From positions 6,200,001 through 6,264,000 of the forward strand of contig NC_039509.1 in the NCBI RefSeq assembly GCF_003672135.1: a DNA stretch of 64,000 nt, written 5' to 3'. Source of the stretch: Ooceraea biroi. Lineage: Eukaryota > Arthropoda > Insecta > Hymenoptera > Formicidae. Numbering within the stretch: the first letter of the stretch is position 1; each line of letters opens with the position of its first letter. The position numbers and the translations under genes were made by a program. Of the stretch, positions 13,201 to 25,700 are shown one piece after another. The notes under the pieces are model-generated. The model saw only the letters and a program-made list of their open reading frames with translations, ran no database searches and was not told the origin of the DNA.

Positions 13201-13725
13201 AGAAGTTTTGGCTGCAGTTTAAATTATATAGTTCCGACTGTGTGCGTTAAACGAGAACGTTGGTATGAACTTGAATGTAAAACTAAATACATTATGAGTA
13301 AATAGAAAATTACCGTACATTTTCTACCGTTACGGTACTTTTTCTACTGTGAAGAGAAATTCTCTGTTACCGACATAATTATGTCATTTTATACCATTCC
13401 AACAAAAACAGACGTCGAATTTTGTAGAATTAATTTAATTGGAAATAAAACCGAAATTGGTTTCGCCTAGCTACAAACGATTGTATTCCTCTCGTAGATT
13501 TTCAAAATTAACAACCATCTTATTCTACGATTGAAACTAAAAAAATACTCGAATGTCATATTAAGAATAACTATTGTGTGTACGTTAAAATATACAGTTT
13601 TACATGGGTTTTATAAATGTTGTAAAATTATTCGAGATGTTTAATAAAGAGTAACATGTATCTGCACACATCTATCTCGAAACATTTCCGTACAGTTTAT
13701 GCTCTCTATTACTGCGACAAACGAC
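7221..13725. repeat. Right arm of the inverted duplication (collinear with dpr)
   Basis: This arm is the reverse complement of 663-7087 and continues without a break into 13726 and beyond. It carries the intact Ig2 exon in the same orientation as the rest of dpr, so it is the more reliable copy of the locus. Between 7221 and 10815, which is dpr intron 5, I found no further dpr exon on the minus strand. The rest is AT-rich intron with short shadow ORFs. A (GC)n run lies at 12849-12862, mirrored at 1521-1534 in the left arm. Confidence 0.93.
10816..10993 (-). CDS. dpr: dpr coding exon 5: first part of Ig domain 2
   Basis: The exon is 178 bases, phase 1 in and phase 2 out, with acceptor TTCTGTTACAG and donor GTGAGT. 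It completes valine 173 and encodes PKVEIVDEHG, the conserved GDKFYKAGSTIELKC strand, SNIPQPTGYVTWRHGSRTLN and YDTIRGGI. The family usually continues with S-V-K-T-D in the next exon, and I could not find that exon. An inverted, frame-broken copy lies at 3363-3534. Confidence 0.94.
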
Positions 13726-16700
13726 AACGTAATTTGTATCATAGTGCGATTGAGCAGGTGAGATTAGCGCTGCATTTCGTAAGCATTTCGGCGGGATGGC
13801 TCTGTGTTTCGTATCCCGAGGGTGCGCGTACATCCACAAACGGCCTCATGCAATTACACACAGATACTTTGAACACAAGACCTATCGTTGGTACGTGGTT
13901 TACTGCGAGCCGTGCGACACGCTCGACAAAATTACCAGCGTGAGCAAAGGAACGAGAAACATACAGGTAATGCGACGCGCAAAAGAAACTGGAAAAACGA
14001 AAGCATACGTCGTATGAGCAAAATCCGAGGTAAAGCCTGGGAAGTTTGACGGGAAACTCGAGATGTATCAGGAATTCCTGTAGGGAGACCGCAGCAAGCA
14101 ATCTCGAGTTTACGCAAGTCTAACTTCCACCTCTTCGCGTATGTATCTTGCCCGCATACGTCGTTTGGTGCCGTGCACGTTATCAGGAATCACTAAAGTG
14201 GTAATGCGATTTGTCACACGAAACGATCAAGCAAATGATACTAATAATAGCTGTACGGAATTATGCGTAGTCCCTCATTTGAATAATATTATACCGGCTA
14301 CTACGTGAGTAATACTCTTGGAGTAATACCTATCGTCTATTAGCTTTTGATAAAGTAATTATTGAAGATCCAATTAATTTGACAAGTAATTATTAAAGAA
14401 CCAATTAATAAAACTTAATTGGGAGTTATCTTTCGTGACAAGTTTCCCCTGAAAATTTTCAAAGACCATGGCAGCCGCGCAACATTCTAATTACGTGGGA
14501 TTATAAAGAGTGATTCTTCGAGCGTGATATTGCTTCAATAAATCAAGTCGATCGAATCTGTAGCAAGTCCCTTCGCGCGCGGCACTTTATAAGTTAACAT
14601 TACAGCCGTCACGGTAATACATTATATCAGTATCATAATTTATAACGAGCGGTTCATTATGTAGCTCGTTCGCGACGCCGTTCAAACGTTTAAATATAGC
14701 TATGGCAAACACATTTTTCACAAGCTAAATAAAAGTGTAAGAGAAACGACCAGCGAGAATTCGGCGATGAAGAAACTAAGAATCGGAAGAATGCGCTCAC
14801 GGATAGCTACGCTATCTTCTCCTGTCACAATCCTCCAAGTGAGACACGCGCGCGACCTCGAACGTGAATTTAGGAGCGCGGCAGGAACGGTCGGCGCGCA
14901 CGTGCGCTCGCACGATCTCTCTCCCCCGGGAGAGACAGGGGGTGCATATGCACGCCGCAACGTGGGTCACGCGTGTATGCATATGCATCCCCCGGACCCC
15001 CCTCTTCCAGTGCACCGAGATTGTGAGCAGTATGCATGGGAATCACGTTGTTGATGTACGAGTGGAGCGGCGCCGTATACGGCACATGCCGTACACCCCG
15101 CCATGGCGTGGTCGTCGTGCCGCTTCTCGACCTCAACTCCGAAAGGGAGAGAGAGAGAGAGAGAGAGAGCCTCTCGTACTCTTGCTGGCGCTTCAACATC
15201 CAAGAGCCGTGGCTAGAGTCCTTACGACCCACTATTTTCGCATAGGAGGAGACATTCCCGCCGCATTTTACAACGGGGATAAACTACCACTCTTCCTTCG
15301 CCCTCCCGAATGGCGGGGACCGCTTCGACCGCACCCGCCCGAAAAATAATCCTCTCTACCTTTCCGTTGCCGTTTCCGTCTGCTGATCTCACCCCTTTGT
15401 ATCTTGCCTACCTTTACTGCCTTTCGCTCTACGTTTCCTCTCTGTGCGTGTTTATATTCCTTTATCGATATATATATATATATATAATCCTCGGTTACAT
15501 CGCGTGCTGTCGAGTCCAATACGGAAGTTGGCTTCGCTGCTTTCACCTTTTACGCGATAATGGACAGACAAATTGCTCGCTTTAGCCGCAGGCCAGAAAC
15601 GGACGTGACAGAGTTTAACGTCCTTCGTGGAACGTGAGAAAAGAGATATATTCAGTTAATTGCGTTTGTTTGGACACGCTGCAACGAGAAATGACCACTG
15701 CAAATGACTACTAGATCTATACTTGCATCTCTTGTGTGCTTACATCAAATAATGGTAACACGCTTTGCAATTGAAACATGCTCTTATGTGTCACTTCTTT
15801 ATTTTGTAAACATTTATATACGAATACGCGCACTTGTAACAATTGTGACACATTTTTCAATTTGAGTTCTTATTATACGTATCGTGTTTAATATAGTATC
15901 GCAGTCGATTGATAATGGAGTTAATCCATTAATTTTGCGTTATGTTGTATCAAGAAAAGCTGCTCGTCAGTGACGCACATTTTCACAGCCAACATAAAAT
16001 AGCACATTTAAAGTTATCATCGCCATGGGCTAACATATAACCGTATTACGAGTGTGGTGATATTGCGAATTGACTTCCACCTGGCGAGACGTATGTATCT
16101 AGCGTCAAGAGCTTTTAATTAAAATATGGAGATCAGAGCGCGCGCAAAGCTGGCCATTGTGGCTTCGAGTGGGACTGCAATAATAACAGATAATATATCG
16201 CCCGTGAAAAGCCGCTGTAACTGGCTCTTTGAAACAATGAATTCAAATCCGAGACTCGTTACCGTTTGCCGAACAATAACGTCTCAAATCCAGCGTCCTC
16301 GATGATCGCCATAGCTATATGCATCGAAAATATTATTTTACACCTTTTCCCCCGATAGCGTAATGTGCTTATTGCGTTTACTGCGTGTGTTGCATGCACT
16401 CCTCTCGCTTTTCAAACATTTTCCCGGATCTTGATTCGTACACGTGGCTCATTCGCTGCTCGATTCGTTCAATTCGCTGTCGTATAAATCGCGTACGCGT
16501 GATACGCCGCGTTTTAATAGCTCCATTAATCAAATAGTTAATCTTAACCATACTCTTCACTCGCCGTTACTCTACTACATCAAACAAGTCATCATTCGGT
16601 TTTTATTGGAATTTCACGGTTCGGTTGTTACAGATGGTCTTATCCGTGCGTCGCGACGCTCAACGCCAGAAGATCCGCCACTAGCTCGAAAGAAGCTAGA

Positions 16701-19700
16701 TATATTATTTGACGCGCAAAAACTACTCACGGATGCCCGTTCCCTCCTCGAATTTTCGTGGCGCTTGCAGCCTTGCGTGGCTCTCCGCCTTTCATTCGCT
16801 TTAACGGTGTGTTTTACGCACTGTTAAATGCACGCACCACGAAATACATTCTCATTAGTCTACTCTGACTCGGTCTAGTTAACTGATTGGTTTGCAGTGA
16901 TTATCTCGATTTCACGCTCCGCGGAATCCGATGTCTGGTGTCCTCGCAGCGTGCATTAACGGATATTGCGAACCGATTCACTCCGACGTGATCGCAAACG
17001 CGCACTCGCTCGATTCTTCCATCGTCGACCCATCGAATGAGCGACGATATCCCGATTGTCGGAAACGCGCGATCAGAACAGTGGATCGTCCTGAGCACGA
17101 TTCATTCGATCAAAGAGACAAACTTCACTTAATGCCTTGCTCTTAGATGTAGCATTATTCAGTAAACCACGAGGATCCTACGGCTCTCAAGCGTAATAAT
17201 GCTTAACTGCAAGCGATGGAATCGATTCCTCAATGATAAGCAAATTCTCTTGCTTCCTCTATTTATTCTTTAACTTGTTTTCCCTTCCGAGGGAGAATAA
17301 GTATACCTTTTTTGTATATTTTTTTGTTAACGATAATTTGATCTTTTACTTTCTTGAGAGGAAAGAGATTAATGATAATACGAGCTACGAAACTTGTGTA
17401 AATAACCGTAATATATTAATTACAGCGATACGCGGTCTAAATTGATATAACGAAATATCGTTTTGTCCTCCGAAGTTGAAGTTAAACTCGGCGGATGCCT
17501 TTTTAAACCTGAAGAAATGCACTTTAAGTACACACAGGCGGATGAAAACCGGGAGCACAAAGGAAATGAAACAAGCACGAAAGAAATAAGAAAAAGAATA
17601 AAGCCGTGGGACAAGCCACAAAAGAAGAGAGAAAGGTTGTATGGGGAAACATATAAATTCCTATTCCAAGGAGAACCGAGAAAGGGAAGGAGATGACTTT
17701 ATCGATCGCTTTTATCTGAAGCTTACCGTTATCTTGATACGGTTGGTTGATGTTTTAGCGAATGAAAAAGTAAAGTTCCGGCGTGCCTTAACGGATCCGA
17801 AGATCAGATGACGGTGTCTATCGTACAGAGCCGCTACTTTCTTCGATAGAGGGAAGAGTGAGGTGACTGAACCTTAAGCGCATTGTTGCTCGCTGAGGTA
17901 CAACAAAGTGACGCGTTCCAGCACTCGAACCAATGAAACGCGAAACTGCACGCCTAGCACCAATCACACGCGATAACAATCCATTGTTTATTGCTGCATT
18001 GTAGGCGTCTAACAATGCAACATGCTTGACCTAAACCAAACGCTACTAAGCTGCAGCGATCTGTCACACACTTGGGTCAACGCCTTAGGTGTTAAGTGAT
18101 TTACCCAGGCGTGCTGCTCTGTGTCAAGAGTCGCCGAGTAATTGCGGCAACGCGGGCGAATTAATTCAGATCACGTCACAAACTTAATAAATTTGTCACA
18201 AAATTAATAATTAATACGTTTACAAACACAACAACAACAACAAACACATCGCTCATCGCAATGTAGAAATAAAGCTCTCGCGATTTAATGGAAAATAAAA
18301 TAGAGTAACGTATCAAGGTTGCAACACCTTTTAACTTCTGCAGAAGTTAAAAAGTCGTATTTAAATAATTCGTACGTAATCCCGCAAGTTTTCAATTATC
18401 GCAAAAACGTTCCTCCAATTAATTAGATGCAAATTATACAGCATATGGCCAAACTCTATTCATACGCAAAGATAATTGGAAGATTATTGACAGCATGACG
18501 TATAATCCACTGCGTATTTGAAGTGCCGTGCACACTTCGAGTAAATGAGAGCGTAAAATGCGATGTGCGTGAAACCGAGGATTATTGGGAAATAAGCCAA
18601 GTGCATTGTAGCGAAATACCATTTGCGTTTGCAGATGATGTTTTGATCGATCATGAGAATTGCACCGGATACTTCTGTATTACTGTTAATGCTACGGAAA
18701 TATTCGATAAAACAGAGAGTAAATTTAAAAAAAAGGAATTTCTCTATAATTTATCTTCATGGAACGTTTGATGCAAACATGTCCTCGTATTACAATAATT
18801 TATTGACTATTCATTAGCGCTATTGAAATCCATATCAGACAAATCAGAGTGCAAGATCACATTAATTTGGCGTACTATTCATGTGATTGCGAGAACACTG
18901 CCTATTCGCGAGAACTGATCGGTCCATTTTGAATTAAATAAAAACGTAATTACTACGTCAGTTTAATCGCGCATCGTCGATCACTTTGACGGTATACAAG
19001 TGACTAACGAGCCAGTGGCAGACATTTTCACGATTTTTGTTGATTAATACCGCGCGCTGGCTTTTCGTGTCTATCGATCAAGTGCATCTACTAATTTGCA
19101 ATGCAACGGAAATAAATATTTAAATAAATGAAGTTATTTATCGTTTGTGTTAGAGACAATTGATTAGATTCAACGACGTGACAATTGTTAACGAAGAATC
19201 TGTATATTAAATCCGACGAAACAAACATCATGATGTTGATTGAACCGTCACATACAGAACCGTCGAAGTCACCGCCTTCTGAGATGCCTCTTCGTCTTTT
19301 TTTCTTTTTGTTTGAGAAATCCTCGAGTAAATAATCGCGCATTCGGATCTCGAAAATTTCAAGTACTCGCGCAAATTGCGAGAGTCCCAGAACAACTGCA
19401 CGTGACGCAAGTACGGCGATTGGAGAACGCCTCATTAAAACTTGATCCCGCGATTCCAAAAGACTTCGCGGAAATGGAACGTAAGCTTACACGATGGAAT
19501 CCCACGGAACTACCTCTCCCGTGGTGCAAACTTATGGTAAGTGGCGTAGTCAACGTTGATGACACTTTGTCGCGTCCACAGACTCAAGATTTCCCTGATT
19601 CTCTACTTTCCCCTTGGGCCCCTCCACGCTATTGCTTATAATAAGCCGTGCCAGTCCTCCCGTCTCGTGTCCTGGGATATAAATTTAAAATTATGCGAGT

Positions 19701-22700
19701 AATGCATAGTTTCTGCACGGTACATACCAAGAGCCGTGGAAGAAATGGTCGAGAGGGATGACGGCCGCGATAATAGACTTTCAGTGATAAAATGCGGTCT
19801 TATATATCGAAACGGCTTACGTCGGCTGGCGTGTCGTTGGCGCGAAGGAAACTATTACCGGCCAGTTGACGAGGCATAATTCAGCCATGTAAGACCGTGC
19901 CGGCGGGAATGGAAGCACGACAGTAATCTTTGATGAACGATGCCGAGGATAAACCGCCACACGAAAGAAAATGCAGCTTTGCAGGAATAAATTTGTTGTG
20001 CACAGAAGCGTACGCACGCAATTTTCCCGTATAAAAGAAAAAGCGAAAAGCACATAATCAAGCTTGGTAATTACTCGGTTTTGATAGGCATTATTTATAA
20101 ATGCGGCGTGCAGAAATGGTAACGCAAAGATTATAACTTGTAACGCAAAGAGAACACGTTGCTGCGAAACTTGCAATGGCACGTCAATAGGAAACGTGCA
20201 ATAAAAGAAAAACGGCAGGATTTGGACGCGAAGCGTAAGGTATCGAAAATGAGAAATTCCGCTTTAGAAGAAATTTTCTTCTTTCTTCGCCCTCCCTCGT
20301 TCGGCAAACGACTAGCACGCGAGTCCCGGAAGGGGAAGAAAGATATTCAGACTCTGGCTGCTGAAACAAGCTTCGTAAAACCACCTATTTTCCAGTGGCA
20401 GGCCGAAAGACGACACTTAAGTATGACTCGAGGGGTGATCTCGCACCACTTGTGTAAGCCTCTGCTTGACTCGACAACGGGCAACTCACGAAAGGCGAGG
20501 GTAAATATTAGCAAAGAGGAGGCGGACTTGCTTGCGGAGAGCGATTTAATAGTGAGGCCTCCAATTTGAATCACAAATTCCGACACGCTTACACGGAACG
20601 TTGCGCGGCTAGAAAATAATTAAGGATTTATGGTTTTCGTATAAATTTGCCTAATTCACGTGCTCAACGGTACGACACAACGATGCAAGATCGCACGATG
20701 CGACTCGTCGTCTTTCGCCATCGTGACAAAACTTACGCGCGTTCCATTGTCGTTGCACCGTGCGCGCAAAATTGCGCTGTCGCCTAACACATATGCTTAT
20801 TGAAAAATTAATATTACAATGTCTCATGAAAATTTTAGACACTGCGTCAAAAGTCACCGCCTTCGTGAAAAGCCTGCGACAATGTGGAAAATTTTCCTCG
20901 TACATAACGATGATGCATAATTCTCATTTGAGATAACTGATTAATGAATTTTTATGTTTGAAAAAATAATAAACGCTGGTTTTTTTGATAACAGTAACTT
21001 TTTTCAAATATATAGACAAAATATTTCCAAAGATAACGTACCAGTTGCGTTTTATTTATAAACTCCCAAGACAAATCCGATAATAGTTCTCCCGCATGTT
21101 GAATGTACACAATCAAAATTGAAACATTTTTCCGAAGTTTTCAAGTTCTCTCTAGTTGTATTGACAAAAATGCATCTAAACGAAGAAAAAAAGTGATACG
21201 CCTGTACTAACTTTTTGTTTCTCTTTTTTACGCTTATCTACACTGGCTTATACTGGCAAAAGAGCGCCGATCGTTTAGAAGACTGTATAAATGGCGCGAT
21301 ACTTTGTAACTTCCGACGTAGCGGAAGTCATCAAGCTACCGTACGGAAATAAGACATTATCGATCAGGGTGTAAGGTTGGCACTTTATGGGCCCGTGTGA
21401 CGTTCCACGCGATACAAGTACTAGTTAAAGACGGCAGAGATGCACCATCGATCACATTGTGACAGAAAGGATGTCAAACTAAAATAAGAGATCGTATCTA
21501 CTTAGAAATATGCATATAAAACAAGTACTCCATTAAAAAATCACAGAAAACATACATTACCGAAAATTAAAATAAAATCGAAATGAAAAATAGAATATTT
21601 TTACGACATCACTATTGATTCTAAAGACAATAAAATGCAAATTTCATATCCATTAAGTAAAAGATTGTTAAATATTGCTTTAGAGTTGCTCAATCTGTCA
21701 ATGATTTGTACCTGTCAGTGTAACTATTCGGGATTAAGAATCGCGAGAAGAGAAACCAGCTATTTTTGTAAAAATAAATAGATTTCATGATTTTGAATAA
21801 TGATTTATCACGTCGTCGTAATATCACGTAGGCTTCATAATATGTCCCGCATAAAGCCGATCTTTGCAGCTATTTTCCTCTACACTGGAAAAAAAAATTT
21901 GTTCAACGAAAAAAAATTATTTGACTTAACAAAATGCTGCGGTCGGATACGTTCAAATAAATGTCAATGTAATAAGAACTAAATATTTTGTTTAATGGTT
22001 ACGATATTTTTTAAGTTGGTCCAACCAAATTTAGTTATTGCAGACAAAATATTTATTTGATTCTACAGTATATTTAATTGAAGAGAAATTGTCGTTTTGA
22101 TGTTTTGATGACTCATAAAATAGCATTAATTGCGATAACAAAAAGATGTGTGTGTCAAACAAAAAATAATGAAAGAACAACAAAATCTATGTTTAAAATA
22201 AGGATGTAGTTTTTTCGTTCGACTTCATTATAGTTGAAACCTATATAAATCAATATTACCGCGAACGTTATATTTTTTCATTTAACCAAGGATATAGTCA
22301 TAGTGACAAAACGTAGAGTAGGACGAACTTTATGTTTATTTAACAAACACAATATCACACTGAAAAAAAATTTTGTTCAACGATCTAAACACATTTAGTT
22401 GTTTGAAGATTTAGTTAATGCAACAACTTTCTAATCAACCGAACTTAACTGTAGTCTACTTAACAAACTGTTCAATGTTAGTTGAAAAAAATGGTTCAAC
22501 CATTTCATTTAGTTGACGGGACTATCATCATTTGGTTACCTTTAAGAAAAACAGTTACCAGCATCGTTATATTTATTTCGACAGTCTCACGAAGTTAACT
22601 AAATGCGTTTATATCAGACATACAAATATTTCATTGTTTTAGATGGGAGAATTTGTTTGAATGGACTGTGTCTTTATTATATGAGATAATGACGTTTTCA

Positions 22701-25700
22701 TAAATTACATATATTCAAGACAACCAAATGTTTTGTTAAGTAAGTATACATTCTGCATTGTATAGACAAATTCTTAGGTAAGACTGACCCAATCAATTAT
22801 TACTTGAAGTTTATGATAAGCTTAAATATTTACTTACTTTAACTGAATGTACATTTTGAAAGGTAATATATTTCAGACAATACAACTTAATTGTTTGTTG
22901 GAAAATAAGGTTGTTAATATTTTGAGTTAACAAAATTTGGGACTGGTAATGTTAAACGTATTAACAACGTTAAATCAACATTTATTTAGTTAAAGTGAAC
23001 TACTCAACTTTCCAAAAGTACTAAGTAATTCTGACCATATATAGTGTTTATTTAATTCTAACTCATCTTTAAAATAAAACCAAATTTGTTTGGTTTAATA
23101 TTGTAATATTCAGTTCTTTGAGAATATATATAGTTAAAGGCTTGAGATCTAATTTACATAGAACATAGTTAACTGCCCAGTCAGCATCGACCGATAGATG
23201 GCCAGGCCAGGCGCGACGTTCTCGCAAGAAACATTGCGTTATCACCTTACAAATAACCATCCGGAAAACCGTGCACGCGAAAATAATATAAAGTCAATAA
23301 TAATATAAAGTCGTGGTCGAAACGTTGTGCTTCACTATACGTGTGTGTAACCAACTTGGACGTAATAAATTAAAGATTATATAAAATATAAAGTCATTCG
23401 AATCAAATATTTGGTTACCGTATTTTAATAGCTAGTTATTCCAAAAAAAATGTTAATTCCAATTAACTAAATATTTTTTCTTGTTACCTTTCATTTGATC
23501 ATAGGAAGTAAACTTTGATATCATGAAATGCCTAAATGGTTAATCGAATAAATTCGTTAGCTTTCGACAATACTTTTTATGTTACATGAATAAATGACTT
23601 TTCTGAAAAAACAAATATTTTGTCGAACTAAGACGTCTTCACACTTAATATAACTCGTGAATGGTTTGGACTAGCAAGAACGATAGTTTATTCAATTTAA
23701 TTTATTACAAAATAAACAAAATATTTCACTTCATTAAAAGGATATTGTGTTGTGTTAAATAAACATAAAGTTCGTCCTACTCTACGTTTTGTCACTATGA
23801 CTATATCCTTGGTTAAATGAAAAAATATAACGTTCGCGGTAATATTGATTTATATAGGTTTCAACTATAATGAAGTCGAACGAAAAAACTACATCCTTAT
23901 TTTAAACATAGATTTTGTTGTTCTTTCATTATTTTTTGTTTGACACACACATCTTTTTGTTATCGCAATTAATGCTATTTTATGAGTCATCAAAACATCA
24001 AAACGACAATTTCTCTTCAATTAAATATACTGTAGAATCAAATAAATATTTTGTCTGCAATAACTAAATTTGGTTGGACCAAATTAAAAAATATCGTAAC
24101 CATTAAACAAAATATTTAGTTCTTATTACATTGACATTTATTTGAACGTATCCGACCGCAGCATTTTGTTAAGTCAAATAATTTTTTTTCGTTGAACAAA
24201 TTTTTTTTTTCAGTGTAGACTTCGTCTGCTAGCGTTTCCCTTTTCACGCACGCCGCACGCTTTACTTCAAATCTTTCGTCGACGACAGCTTGTCGCTACC
24301 GTCTACGCCTTATTCTTCCCCATACACGGTCTCTATCTTTTACACCCAGCTGTGCGCGTCTAAAATGCACGAACGGTCGCCGTCTACATGTGAGGCTAAC
24401 ACCACGTTAGCTCGCAAAAGCCAAGAAGGTAATAGGAAACACCATGGCGTCGTACCTGTCGATATGACCCGACAGAATTGTAAATGAGCCGTGCCGCTCT
24501 CTTCCTCCCTCTCTCTTATGCATTTCATCTCTGCGCGCACCTGACACACATATTCGTAGAAAAAGACAGAAATGTAGAGGACGGAGACAAAGGTAAAAAG
24601 ATATTCCTAAAGCTAGTCTTGCAGAAAATTTTTGAACGCGAAGCGTGTCACACTCGCATGATCCGACTTTAACAAATGAAATTACAGCAAAATTATTTCA
24701 AAAAGTATTGCGATTTGCGTTTATGATTTATATGCGTTGCATGCAAGTCGCGGAATAAGGAAAAATGCAAACGATAAACGGATGAAGCATAAGTTATGCA
24801 AAAAATATACGGGTACCACTGACAGTAAAAGCTATATTAGCGTTTATTGCATGCGTTATGTAACACTTTAACAAATTTGCGGCACCTTTGGCTACCAGCA
24901 TTTCTCCTGTGTCTGCCTGTTCATTAACGGTGATTTTAATTTGCGCGGTAAAGCGGATAAGGATCGCGCGACATTCTCAACGTAGTAACGAAAGAGAAAC
25001 GAAAACGGCGGAAAAAAAATGACAGAGAAGATGGGAAATGCAGTCGACGAATCCGGAAGATAGAAAAATAGACGAGCAGCGAGTCCAGGTCACTGGATCA
25101 GCGGTAATTTTGAAGTCACGCACGATCGTTAATCTAAATTCCAGAGCTCCCGATGCTCAGGCGAACATACCGACATCGGCATGGTGGAAATGCATCTGCC
25201 TGTGCATTGAAGTCGCGTATATCGGCACAGCGAAACCGTTCCGACGAATTGAATTCGATTTATCGCCCGAAACGCACGTTTCCCTGCTGCGATACTGACG
25301 CATTACTCGCGTTAGCCATCCCCGGATCACTTTGTCTCGGTGTGATTCGCTTTACAATCATTATGGTCGATCAAGTAATATTTATTTCACTCTACATCAA
25401 AAAGATCACAACAAAAGTATCATCGAAAATAAATTATTGATTGTCATGTCTTAATTTTTTTAAGCAATGTTACTCTAGTTGTGAACCAAATTTGCAAAAG
25501 AAAATTACGGATCATTTTTCATTGCTTCATAAAAATGTATATGTACATATATCATAAATAATAAAATTAGTAAATATTAACTGAATATCAAATAATACAT
25601 CAAACAATTGATAATACCGAGAAATGTACCACGTTATCATTATACCTGTATCTCAATTAAAATTTGTAATGATGCTTTGAATAAAATCACAACAGATCCT

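Noticed and set aside
14864..15349. 161-codon ORF in the GC-rich block, with overlapping ORFs on both strands
   Set aside because: High GC content removes stop codons in all frames. The product is arginine-rich and low-complexity, spans a (GA)n repeat and shows no domain.
19240..19641. 133-codon ORF with a helical-looking segment (AEMERKLTRWNPTELPLPW) before a GTAAGT
   Set aside because: The pyrimidine-rich acceptor upstream leads into an in-frame stop in one phase, and no homologous family is recognised. Too weak to call an exon.
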